DNA of 11,501 nt from an uncultured Pirellulaceae bacterium (GTDB lineage Bacteria; Planctomycetota; Planctomycetia; Pirellulales; Pirellulaceae), in NCBI GenBank assembly GCA_934255105.1, contig CAKQNH010000066.1:1-11501 (forward strand). Reading direction: 5' to 3'. The position numbers and the translations under genes were made by a program. A model generated the notes under the pieces. That model had not been told where the DNA came from. It saw only the letters and a program-made list of their open reading frames with translations, and did no database searches. The number at the start of each line of letters is the position of its first letter. The first letter of the stretch is position 1. Below are positions 7,016 to 11,501 of this stretch, piece by piece.

Positions 7016-8470
7016 ATGAACAAGAACCAACCGAAGCCCACAACCACCGATGCAGGTTGCCCCGTCTCGAGCGACGAGCACTCGCTGAGCGTAGGCCCTG
7101 ATGGCCCAATTTTGCTGCATGACCACTACCTCATCGAGCAGATGGCCAACTTCAATCGAGAACGAATTCCCGAGCGGCAGCCGCACGCGAAAGGTTCCGG
7201 CGCGTTTGGGCATTTCGAAGTCACGCACGATGTTAGCGCCTTCACCAAGGCCGCAGTGTTCCAGCCGGGGACGAAGACGGACACGCTGATCCGCTTCTCC
7301 ACCGTGGCGGGCGAGCGTGGCAGTCCAGATACTTGGCGCGACCCACGTGGCTTCTCGCTGAAGTTCTATACCACCGAAGGCAACTACGACATGGTGGGGA
7401 ACAACACGCCTATTTTCTTCCTCCGTGATCCGCTGAAGTTCCAGCATTTCATCCGATCGCAAAAGCGGCGCGCCGACAGCGGCCTCCGCGACCACGACAT
7501 GCAGTGGGATTTCTGGTCTCTATCGCCCGAGTCAGCGCATCAAGTCGCATGGCTGATGGGTGATCGCGGAATTCCTAAAACTTGGCGGCACATGGACGGC
7601 TTCTCCAGCCATACCTATATGTGGGTCAACGCCGCCGGCGAACGTTTTTGGATGAAGTACCACTTCAAGACGGATCAAGGCATCGACTTTCTCACGCAGC
7701 AAGACGCCGATCGAATGGCTGGGACCGACGGGGATTACCACCGTCGCGACCTGTTCGAAGCGATCAAGCGAGGTGAATATCCCAGTTGGTCGTTGAAGGT
7801 GCAGCTCATGCCCTTTGAGGAAGCCAAGACATACCGCTTGAATCCCTTCGATCTGACCAAAGTCTGGCCGCATGCAGACTATCCACTGCAGGACGTCGGC
7901 AAACTAACTCTGAACCGCAACCCGACCGACTTCCATACAGAGATCGAGCAGGCGGCGTTCGAGCCGAACAACCTTGTGCCGGGGATCGGAATCAGTCCCG
8001 ACAAGATGCTGCTCGGTCGCATGTTCGCCTACGCCGACGCCCACCGGCATCGACTGGGGGTGAACTACAAGCAGATTCCCGTCAACGCTCCGCAGTGCCC
8101 TGTGTTCAGCTATAGCAAGGATGGGCAGGGTCGGACGCAAAACGTCTCGGACCCCGTCTACGCACCGAACTCCAAGGGCGGACCAGCCGCCGATGGCGAG
8201 CGTTACCCTGAGTCGGCGACATGGTCGGCAGACGGCGAATTTACCCGCGCTGCCTATACGCTGCGCAAGGACGATGACGATTTTGGTCAGGCCGGCATCT
8301 TGGTCCGCGACGTCATGGACGATCCGCAGCGCGAGCGCCTGGTGTCCAATGTCGTCGGGCACCTTAAGAATGGTGTCTCCCAGCCCGTGCTTCAGCGAGC
8401 ATTCGAGTATTGGAGCAACATCGACAAGAACATCGGTGACCGCATTCGTAAAGGTGTGGCCGGCGGTTGA
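7016..8470 (+). CDS. katA: Small-subunit monofunctional heme catalase (KatA-like)
   Basis: This 484-residue enzyme splits hydrogen peroxide to water and oxygen, and has the usual length of clade-3 small-subunit catalases. Catalytic His57 lies in [13 protein letters not shown], followed by [13 protein letters not shown] (Ser95) and [14 protein letters not shown] (Asn129/130). The heme-ligand Tyr339 is in [14 protein letters not shown], followed by VNYKQIPVN. The C-terminus [13 protein letters not shown] is typical. All key residues appear intact. The ATG at 7016 is preferred because AGGA sits 8 bases upstream and the protein then begins at the normal place. The frame stays open to an ATG at 6839, but that 59-residue extension has no ribosome site and no catalase similarity. 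A tandem GCGGCAAC pair lies at about 6932-6949 upstream. It stands alone, codirectional with tetR but 734 bases away, so it is probably transcribed separately. Confidence 0.97.
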   Translation: MNKNQPKPTTTDAGCPVSSDEHSLSVGPDGPILLHDHYLIEQMANFNRERIPERQPHAKGSGAFGHFEVTHDVSAFTKAAVFQPGTKTDTLIRFSTVAGERGSPDTWRDPRGFSLKFYTTEGNYDMVGNNTPIFFLRDPLKFQHFIRSQKRRADSGLRDHDMQWDFWSLSPESAHQVAWLMGDRGIPKTWRHMDGFSSHTYMWVNAAGERFWMKYHFKTDQGIDFLTQQDADRMAGTDGDYHRRDLFEAIKRGEYPSWSLKVQLMPFEEAKTYRLNPFDLTKVWPHADYPLQDVGKLTLNRNPTDFHTEIEQAAFEPNNLVPGIGISPDKMLLGRMFAYADAHRHRLGVNYKQIPVNAPQCPVFSYSKDGQGRTQNVSDPVYAPNSKGGPAADGERYPESATWSADGEFTRAAYTLRKDDDDFGQAGILVRDVMDDPQRERLVSNVVGHLKNGVSQPVLQRAFEYWSNIDKNIGDRIRKGVAGG

Positions 8471-8608
8471 TGCGTCAGGTCGGTAACATCAGATTGGCGG
8501 TTTGCTTGCGCCTCACGCTCAATCGCACATGAATGACCTGCTGGCTCGAAACTCAAGTTGACATCTCGAAATTCTTCGAACGCGTTCAACACGACATACT
8601 GATGAGCC

Positions 8609-8846
8609 GCGTGAGTCTCGGCATGGCAATCAAACACGCAGTGAGTCGCAAGAAGTACTGGCGGATGTCTCGCACACCCGCCTTGCGCTATGCGATGACC
8701 AACAAGTGGCCCCGCGCAACAAGGCTTACTGTCATTAAAGCTGGCTCTGGTACGAGTCAGCTTCTCTTCGTGGAACCGCCTAGTGCTGACCCGCATGCTA
8801 GGTGGTGTGGGGGCTGCCGTCAGCAATGGCGGCGGCTACCCGATTT
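8609..8846 (+). repeat. 238-base direct repeat, left copy
   Basis: It aligns without gaps to 10386-10623, with 13 mismatches counted by hand (about 94.5% identity). It covers the C-terminal end of the intron reverse transcriptase and the intron 3' RNA domains. Recombination between the copies would remove 1777 bases, including the nucleotidyltransferase pair. Confidence 0.9.
8738..8844 (+). mobile_element. Group II intron 3' end: domain IV stem, domains V and VI (copy 1)
   Basis: A 10-base stem (AAGCTGGCTC/GAGTCAGCTT, 8738-8763, one G.U pair) precedes a domain V-like hairpin at about 8774-8805. Its lower stem pairs ACCGCCTAG with CTAGGTGGT, and its catalytic triad is CGC-like, with the G opposite U. 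A GC-rich domain VI-like stem follows and ends CTACCCGAT. A T at the copy 2 G position breaks one upper base pair of domain V. The boundary at 8844 is set by divergence from copy 2 just after GATTT. The 5' part of the intron is absent. Confidence 0.75.
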
Positions 8847-8862
8847 CGTCGATTTCCTGAGG

Positions 8863-9066
8863 CTAGTTAAAGCGAGATGACCGTGCTTCTTCGCTACCCT
8901 CATAGATAGCTAGTTCTTCGTTTAGCCTTGCAATTAGTTTTCGAATCCCAGCTTTCGTGAACCCTTTTTCACCAATCGGATGATCCTTCTGCAAGTCGGC
9001 GAGACGATTCTGTAAATCAATCAGTTCGATCTCCGCTCTTTCGTATTCGGCAGTCGTCGTTATCAT
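8863..9066 (-). CDS. 67-residue hypothetical partner protein, antitoxin-like
   Basis: A short, charged, mostly helical protein (67 residues) with heptad-like stretches such as IELIDLQNRLADLQ and IRKLIARLNEELAIYEG, suggesting a coiled coil or helical hairpin. No DNA-binding motif is evident. Its ATG overlaps the stop of the upstream nucleotidyltransferase-like gene by 4 bases (ATGA), with a strong GGAGG 7 bases ahead, so the two are translationally coupled. I recall similar small proteins beside DUF6932 genes but cannot verify that. A role as antitoxin or regulatory subunit is inference from size and coupling. Its stop lies 18 bases from the end of intron copy 1, which is on the opposite strand. 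Confidence 0.75.
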   Translation of the reverse strand: MITTTAEYERAEIELIDLQNRLADLQKDHPIGEKGFTKAGIRKLIARLNEELAIYEGSEEARSSRFN

Positions 9067-9491
9067 AATTCAACCTCCACAAGTCCTTTTCGCCTATTAT
9101 CAGATTCACGGGTTCGACCAAAGAATTCTACCCATTCTTCCCAATCACGTCGATCTTCCGCTGCAAAAATCTCCTCAGGGCGACGCGTAAGCAACATCGT
9201 TTCAAGTTCTAACGCCTCAATATCCCCACGATGAATCCGGTCCGCAAAGTCTTCTGGCAGCCACACAACAGCATCGACATCGTTTGGTTCATTCTTTTCG
9301 GTGACGAAACTGCCGTCAACAAAGAATCGCTTCGCTCGAATGAGTCGCGATAGGTCAATCCATCGCCTTAGGCGAAGTATGAGCCGACGTCGTTGCATCG
9401 ATGCTGTCCCAAACCGGAATGTAATCTCGGCATCCGTTGCGAGATGTAACCCTTCGGGCAAATAGCCATCGTCTCGAAATTCCGGAATCAT
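9063..9491 (-). CDS. DUF6932-like protein, putative minimal nucleotidyltransferase
   Basis: A 142-residue cytosolic protein. The centre reads VDGSFVTEKNEPNDVDAVVW (about 58-77), which fits the polymerase-beta nucleotidyltransferase signature hG[GS]x9Dh[DE]h: Gly60-Ser61, nine residues, Asp71-Val-Asp73. The N-terminus IPEFRDDGYLPEGLH and the C-terminal DWEEWVEFFGRTRE...KGLVEVEL resemble DUF6932 proteins (family recalled, not searched). Small enzymes of this fold transfer nucleotides to RNA, protein or small molecules and include toxins such as MenT/AbiEii-type and the MNT half of HEPN-MNT pairs. Which applies here is unknown. The ATG at 9491 has only a weak ribosome site. It is first of a two-gene unit with the 67-residue protein, and a perfect palindrome lies 63-76 bases upstream. 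The sequence is visibly more AT-rich than the pump and catalase genes, suggesting acquisition. Confidence 0.82.
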   Translation of the reverse strand: MIPEFRDDGYLPEGLHLATDAEITFRFGTASMQRRRLILRLRRWIDLSRLIRAKRFFVDGSFVTEKNEPNDVDAVVWLPEDFADRIHRGDIEALELETMLLTRRPEEIFAAEDRRDWEEWVEFFGRTRESDNRRKGLVEVEL

Positions 9492-9553
9492 GCTTCGAAT
9501 CCAAGTGAGGTTTGCATCGAAGAACGTTGGGCATCATCGAGTTGCCGGCAGTG

Positions 9554-9567
9554 ATTTGTTAACAAAT
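9554..9567. promoter_or_regulatory. Perfect 14-base palindrome upstream of the nucleotidyltransferase gene
   Basis: ATTTGTTAACAAAT is a perfect palindrome. On the minus strand it is preceded by TTGCCG about 16 bases before TAACAA, a weak -35/-10-like arrangement, so it could be an operator overlapping the promoter of the two-gene unit. A 14-base palindrome is expected roughly once per 16 kb by chance, so this rests on position. Confidence 0.3.
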
Positions 9568-9629
9568 GTGACTGACTCGGCAATTTCGGCACTGTTCATA
9601 GTTCGTCAGCGTTTTGCGGTCGAAGTTTC

Positions 9630-9912
9630 CTACCGAGTGACACCCATGAAAAAAGTAAAGGCTGGTTTGTCGCCCGCAGAGGCGTAATCAATTGGCTGTG
9701 CAAAGTCTAATTCGATCGGCGTTGCAAAGTCAAATGCTAGCGGGGCGGTCATGTGATTTGCCGCAGCACCGGTTTCAAGCGACGAAGCTATAGCTGGCGC
9801 ACCGGTTTGGTTGAGTCTGGCTGAATAACGTCCGGTGAGGAATGCACTGGTTAGGATAAGTCCACACGCTAGAGTGGTGCTCAGTTGTTTTCAAATGCAG
9901 TATTTTATTCAT
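9630..9912 (-). pseudogene. Small membrane or secreted protein broken by one frameshift
   Basis: ATG at 9912, with GGAG 7 bases upstream, begins MNKILHLK. After a run of four A (plus-strand T at 9888-9891) the reading continues in the next frame for about 85 codons, with a hydrophobic segment TLACGLILTSAFLTG, a small-residue stretch and an acidic tail containing PIELDFAQPIDYA, ending TAG at 9630. Removing one A gives a continuous protein of about 93 residues with an N-terminal membrane anchor or uncleaved signal. The length (283 bases, one more than a multiple of three) fits a single-base insertion. No family was recognised. It could be a true pseudogene, a sequencing error, or a gene with a non-ATG start in the second frame. 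Confidence 0.5.
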
Positions 9913-10034
9913 CCGATTTCTCCATGATTGCGTGCAATCCGCCGATTCTCGATCCTCATTTCAGTCTAGCTCTGAACTTGGCCTAAGTCATCGTCATTTT
10001 TTCCACTAGGCAGCATTGAATCGAAGAACGACAA

Positions 10035-10100
10035 GGATCACCTCATCGCCGAGGTTGATCGTTTAGTAAATTGGACTGGCTCGGCGACTTATTGTAATCC
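10035..10100. repeat. Imperfect long hairpin upstream of intron copy 2
   Basis: TCGCCGAG (10046-10053) and CTCGGCGA (10080-10087) are perfect 8-base arms around a 26-base loop. GGAT (10035-10038) and ATCC (10097-10100) extend the symmetry through partly matching flanks. It sits just before the point where intron reverse transcriptase similarity begins (about 10121). No gene was recognised in 9913-10120. Confidence 0.5.
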
Positions 10101-10385
10101 GCATTGTTCGTCGAATACGCCAGAGGATCAAGGTCGCACCGAAGAAACTGATCGCCTTCAAGCATCGCATCAAAGAGCTCACAGGCCGCAGTCGTGGGAT
10201 ATCGATGCAGCGCCGCTTGACCGACCTCAATCGCTACGTGCGAGGTTGGGTAGGTTACTTCGGTCTGGCTCGCCAGTTCGAGGACATCGCCAACTTAGAC
10301 GGCTGGATTCGCCGTCGCGTGCGGATGTGCTACTGGGAACAGTGGCGCTACGCTCGTACGAAGGTGAAGAACCTGGTTGCGTTGG

Positions 10386-10623
10386 GCGTGAGTCTCGACA
10401 TGGCAATCAAACACGCTGTGAGTCGCAAGAAGTATTGGCGGATGTCTCGCACACCCACCCTACGCTATGCGATGACCAACAAGTGGCCCCGCGCAACAAG
10501 GCTTACTGTCATTAAAGCTGGCTCTGGTACGAGCCAGCTTCTCTTCACGCAGCCGCCTAGTGCGGACCCGCATGCTAGGTGGTGTGGGGGCTGTCGTCAG
10601 CAATGGCGGCGGCTACCCGATTT
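10386..10623 (+). repeat. 238-base direct repeat, right copy
   Basis: The partner of 8609-8846, same orientation, no indels. The copies part at GCGTGAG on the 5' side and just after GATTT on the 3' side. Confidence 0.9.
10515..10621 (+). mobile_element. Group II intron 3' end: domain IV stem, domains V and VI (copy 2)
   Basis: A perfect 10-base inverted repeat, AAGCTGGCTC/GAGCCAGCTT (10515-10540), is followed by domain V. Its lower stem pairs ACCGCCTAG with CTAGGTGGT, its upper stem TGCG-GACC-CGCA is intact, and there is a two-base 3' bulge. The catalytic triad is CGC-like, not AGC. A domain VI-like stem (GCTGTCGTC against GGCGGCGGC) ends CTACCCGAT at 10621. The intron ends directly before the stop codon of the antisense toxin gene. 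With the 5' half missing, it cannot splice or move. Confidence 0.78.
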
Positions 10624-10930
10624 ATCCGCGATATCTTAGGCATGCGTCATCACGCCCACCAACTAAAATGCCAACGATAACGACAATCGGCGCATCAGAA
10701 AGCAAGCCTTCCTCGGTTTTATAGTAAACCACCGCTGCAAAGCGTTGCAATCTGAAAGAACGCAAGCCGGTATGGTCTACGGCATATGCGTTTGGACGGC
10801 CTCGAATAACTGCGACCGCATCATAAAATGCCTCCTCAAGTTCTTCGCCTAGTCCAGTGCGACGAGAATTAAACCAATCGACAGATGGTTTTAAGTCCTC
10901 AAAAACCTCGTCTGAGTAGCGGACGTCCAT
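10622..10930 (-). CDS. RelE/ParE-family type II toxin
   Basis: 102 residues from the ATG at 10930, the usual toxin size. The fold signature is visible: DLKPSVDWFNSRRTGLGEELEEAF (helical hairpin), VIRGRPNAYA, then strands with RSFRLQRFAAVVYYK, IVVIVGILVGGRDD. In this superfamily such proteins cleave mRNA on the ribosome (RelE) or block gyrase (ParE); the WFNSRRTGLGEE hairpin looks nearer ParE. The start is coupled to the antitoxin by TGATG; a GTG one codon earlier is an alternative. It lacks a strong ribosome site of its own, consistent with coupling. Its TAA stop directly abuts the end of intron copy 2, so the C-terminus appears complete. Confidence 0.9.
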   Translation of the reverse strand: MDVRYSDEVFEDLKPSVDWFNSRRTGLGEELEEAFYDAVAVIRGRPNAYAVDHTGLRSFRLQRFAAVVYYKTEEGLLSDAPIVVIVGILVGGRDDACLRYRG

Positions 10931-11154
10931 CACTGCTTGCTCGACCGCATCTTTTCGCGGAATTGCTCTTCAGTTAGCAGCGTTGCAGGATCAGCGGAAT
11001 ACTTCTCGACTCGTCGATTCAGTTCACGACACGCATCATCGGATGGGGTTGGCCCCACAGCTTCAGGTAAACTGCTCCATATTGCACGAACGATTCGCAA
11101 CTGTTCGTCGATCGGCAGAGCGGAAATGTCAGAAATAGCTTGTTCAGCGGTCAT
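10930..11154 (-). CDS. Addiction-module antitoxin (PF09720-like)
   Basis: 74 residues. The N-terminus TAEQAISDISALPIDEQLRIVRAIWSSL matches the short helical antitoxins of the putative addiction-module component family, and the tail LLTEEQFREKMRS is the toxin-binding extension typical of them. The ATG at 11154 follows GGAGG by 7 bases, a strong ribosome site that favours excess antitoxin. The stop overlaps the toxin start by one base (TGATG). It probably neutralises the toxin by direct binding; autoregulation is expected for the family but no operator was identified. The unit begins within a decayed Crp-like gene on the other strand. Confidence 0.88.
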   Translation of the reverse strand: MTAEQAISDISALPIDEQLRIVRAIWSSLPEAVGPTPSDDACRELNRRVEKYSADPATLLTEEQFREKMRSSKQ

Positions 11155-11160
11155 GTTTGG

Positions 11161-11501
11161 TCCTCCATTTCAATTGTAGCCGAGAATTGCGAACTGCTCA
11201 AGCTCGCGCGGAGGCACCCAATGACGCCGGTTTAAGTCGGCTAACGAAACGAATAGCAATCTATCCCAACTGCAACGGCGGGATAGATTGTCCGTTGAAC
11301 TGGAGGCTTCGCTCCGCACACTGTATGCGGATAGTAACAAGCTGGTGTTTGCTGGGAACCAGTCTAACGCATCGCGAGAGAGCTTGGCAAGCTTTTTGAT
11401 GGACACCACGGGTGCTCGGCAGAAGGTTTCGTGCCGTTTAGAGAGGCCCAAGTGGCCGTTTTGTCGAACAGTAGATAGCGGCCTACGGTCACGTCAGTCG
11501 T
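11161..11501 (+). pseudogene. Decayed Crp/Fnr-family transcription regulator, fragment
   Basis: Plus-strand pieces line up with a Crp/Fnr regulator across two frames. First frame, about 11173-11220: IVAENCELLKLARR, the end of the cyclic-nucleotide-binding beta-roll. Second frame, about 11231-11405: FKSANETNSNLSQLQRRD, then LSVELEASLRTLY and NASRESLASFLMD, the dimer helix and hinge (compare ERLASFLL). Back in the first frame, about 11416-11499: EGFVPFREAQVAVLSNSR, a stop at 11476-11478, then RPTVTSV, the recognition helix. Two frame changes and one stop make it non-functional. The 5' part is missing and the 3' end leaves the window. Family assignment is by eye from motif order, not a search. 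Confidence 0.55.

Larger units (their letters stand above)
8533..8880 (+). pseudogene. Group II intron reverse transcriptase, internally deleted remnant (copy 1)
   Basis: An open frame of 115 codons that fuses two distant parts of a group II intron-encoded reverse transcriptase. QVDISKFFERVQHDILMSRV matches the early palm block normally written VDLxKFFDRVNHDILMSRV. It is followed directly by SLGMAIKHAVSRKKYWRMSRT, which belongs to the far C-terminal maturase/DNA-binding end seen in full in copy 2 (10121-10639). The catalytic YADD block and the thumb are missing. The join is in frame at a GCGTGAG stretch (about 8609), so an internal deletion is likely. The frame then runs through the intron RNA domains and past the intron end, so the last residues are not meaningful. 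Non-functional as a polymerase. Confidence 0.85.
10121..10639 (+). pseudogene. Group II intron reverse transcriptase, C-terminal maturase remnant (copy 2)
   Basis: An open frame encoding only the C-terminal third of a group II intron reverse transcriptase/maturase. From 10121 it reads QRIKVAPKKLIAFKHRIKEL, then TGRSRGISMQRRLTDLNRYV and RGWVGYFGLARQFED, then DGWIRRRVRMCYWEQWRY, the GIIM maturase domain that binds intron RNA. The positively charged tail shared with copy 1 follows. The polymerase blocks, including YADD, are absent because the 5' part is missing. An ATG at 10205 gives 144 codons, but the homologous frame starts upstream, so this is a truncation and not a gene start. The frame reads through intron domains V and VI and stops beyond the intron end. 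Confidence 0.88.

Noticed and set aside
9490..9687. Plus-strand 65-codon frame between the nucleotidyltransferase and the frameshifted gene
   Set aside because: It is antisense to the end of the frameshifted gene, spans an intergenic promoter region and has no recognisable content.
11170..11451. 93-codon minus-strand frame at the right edge
   Set aside because: No domain recognised and no ribosome site; the plus strand there shows ordered Crp/Fnr motifs, so this frame is probably a shadow.
1..11501. CRISPR array, tRNA or rRNA genes
   Set aside because: No regularly spaced short repeats and no tRNA- or rRNA-like segments were found by eye; the longest repeats are the two intron fragments.

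Overview
The window looks like a chromosomal piece of a Gram-negative bacterium, most likely a planctomycete of the Pirellulaceae. This is inference: moderate GC, a long divergent RND pump and membrane-fusion pair, structured intergenic repeats of a kind I associate with Rhodopirellula-like genomes, and several small accessory modules. No rRNA, tRNA or CRISPR array was seen.

Left part (1-6281), a regulated efflux and detoxification locus. On the minus strand lie a membrane-fusion lipoprotein (5454 to 3724), an RND transporter overlapping it by 4 bases (3727 to 374), and, after a 174-base gap with a sigma-54-like promoter, the start of a CurA-type NADPH-dependent oxidoreductase running off the left edge (199 to 1). 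A TetR repressor (5643-6281) is divergent from the pump. A perfect 17-base palindrome in the divergent region overlaps the predicted -10 of the pump promoter and is the likely TetR operator. No outer-membrane channel gene is present.

Middle (6282-8470). A 734-base gap without a convincing gene holds two diverged copies, in opposite orientation, of a two-hairpin element. Their second stems differ by three paired, compensating changes. Next comes a small-subunit heme catalase (7016-8470).

Right part (8471-11501), an accessory patchwork. Two truncated copies of one group II intron share the same 3' end: 238 bases without indels and with 13 differences by my hand count. They lie in the same orientation, about 1.78 kb apart. 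Between them, on the minus strand, are a small putative nucleotidyltransferase (DUF6932-like) with a 67-residue partner overlapping it by 4 bases, resembling a toxin-antitoxin or defence pair, and a small membrane protein broken by one frameshift. Beyond the second intron copy is a RelE/ParE-type toxin with its antitoxin; the intron ends exactly at the toxin stop codon. The right edge is a decayed Crp/Fnr-family regulator on the plus strand, detectable only by joining two frames.

Candidates for new biology are the covarying two-hairpin element, the nucleotidyltransferase pair, and the intron fragments that end beside stop codons of antisense small genes.
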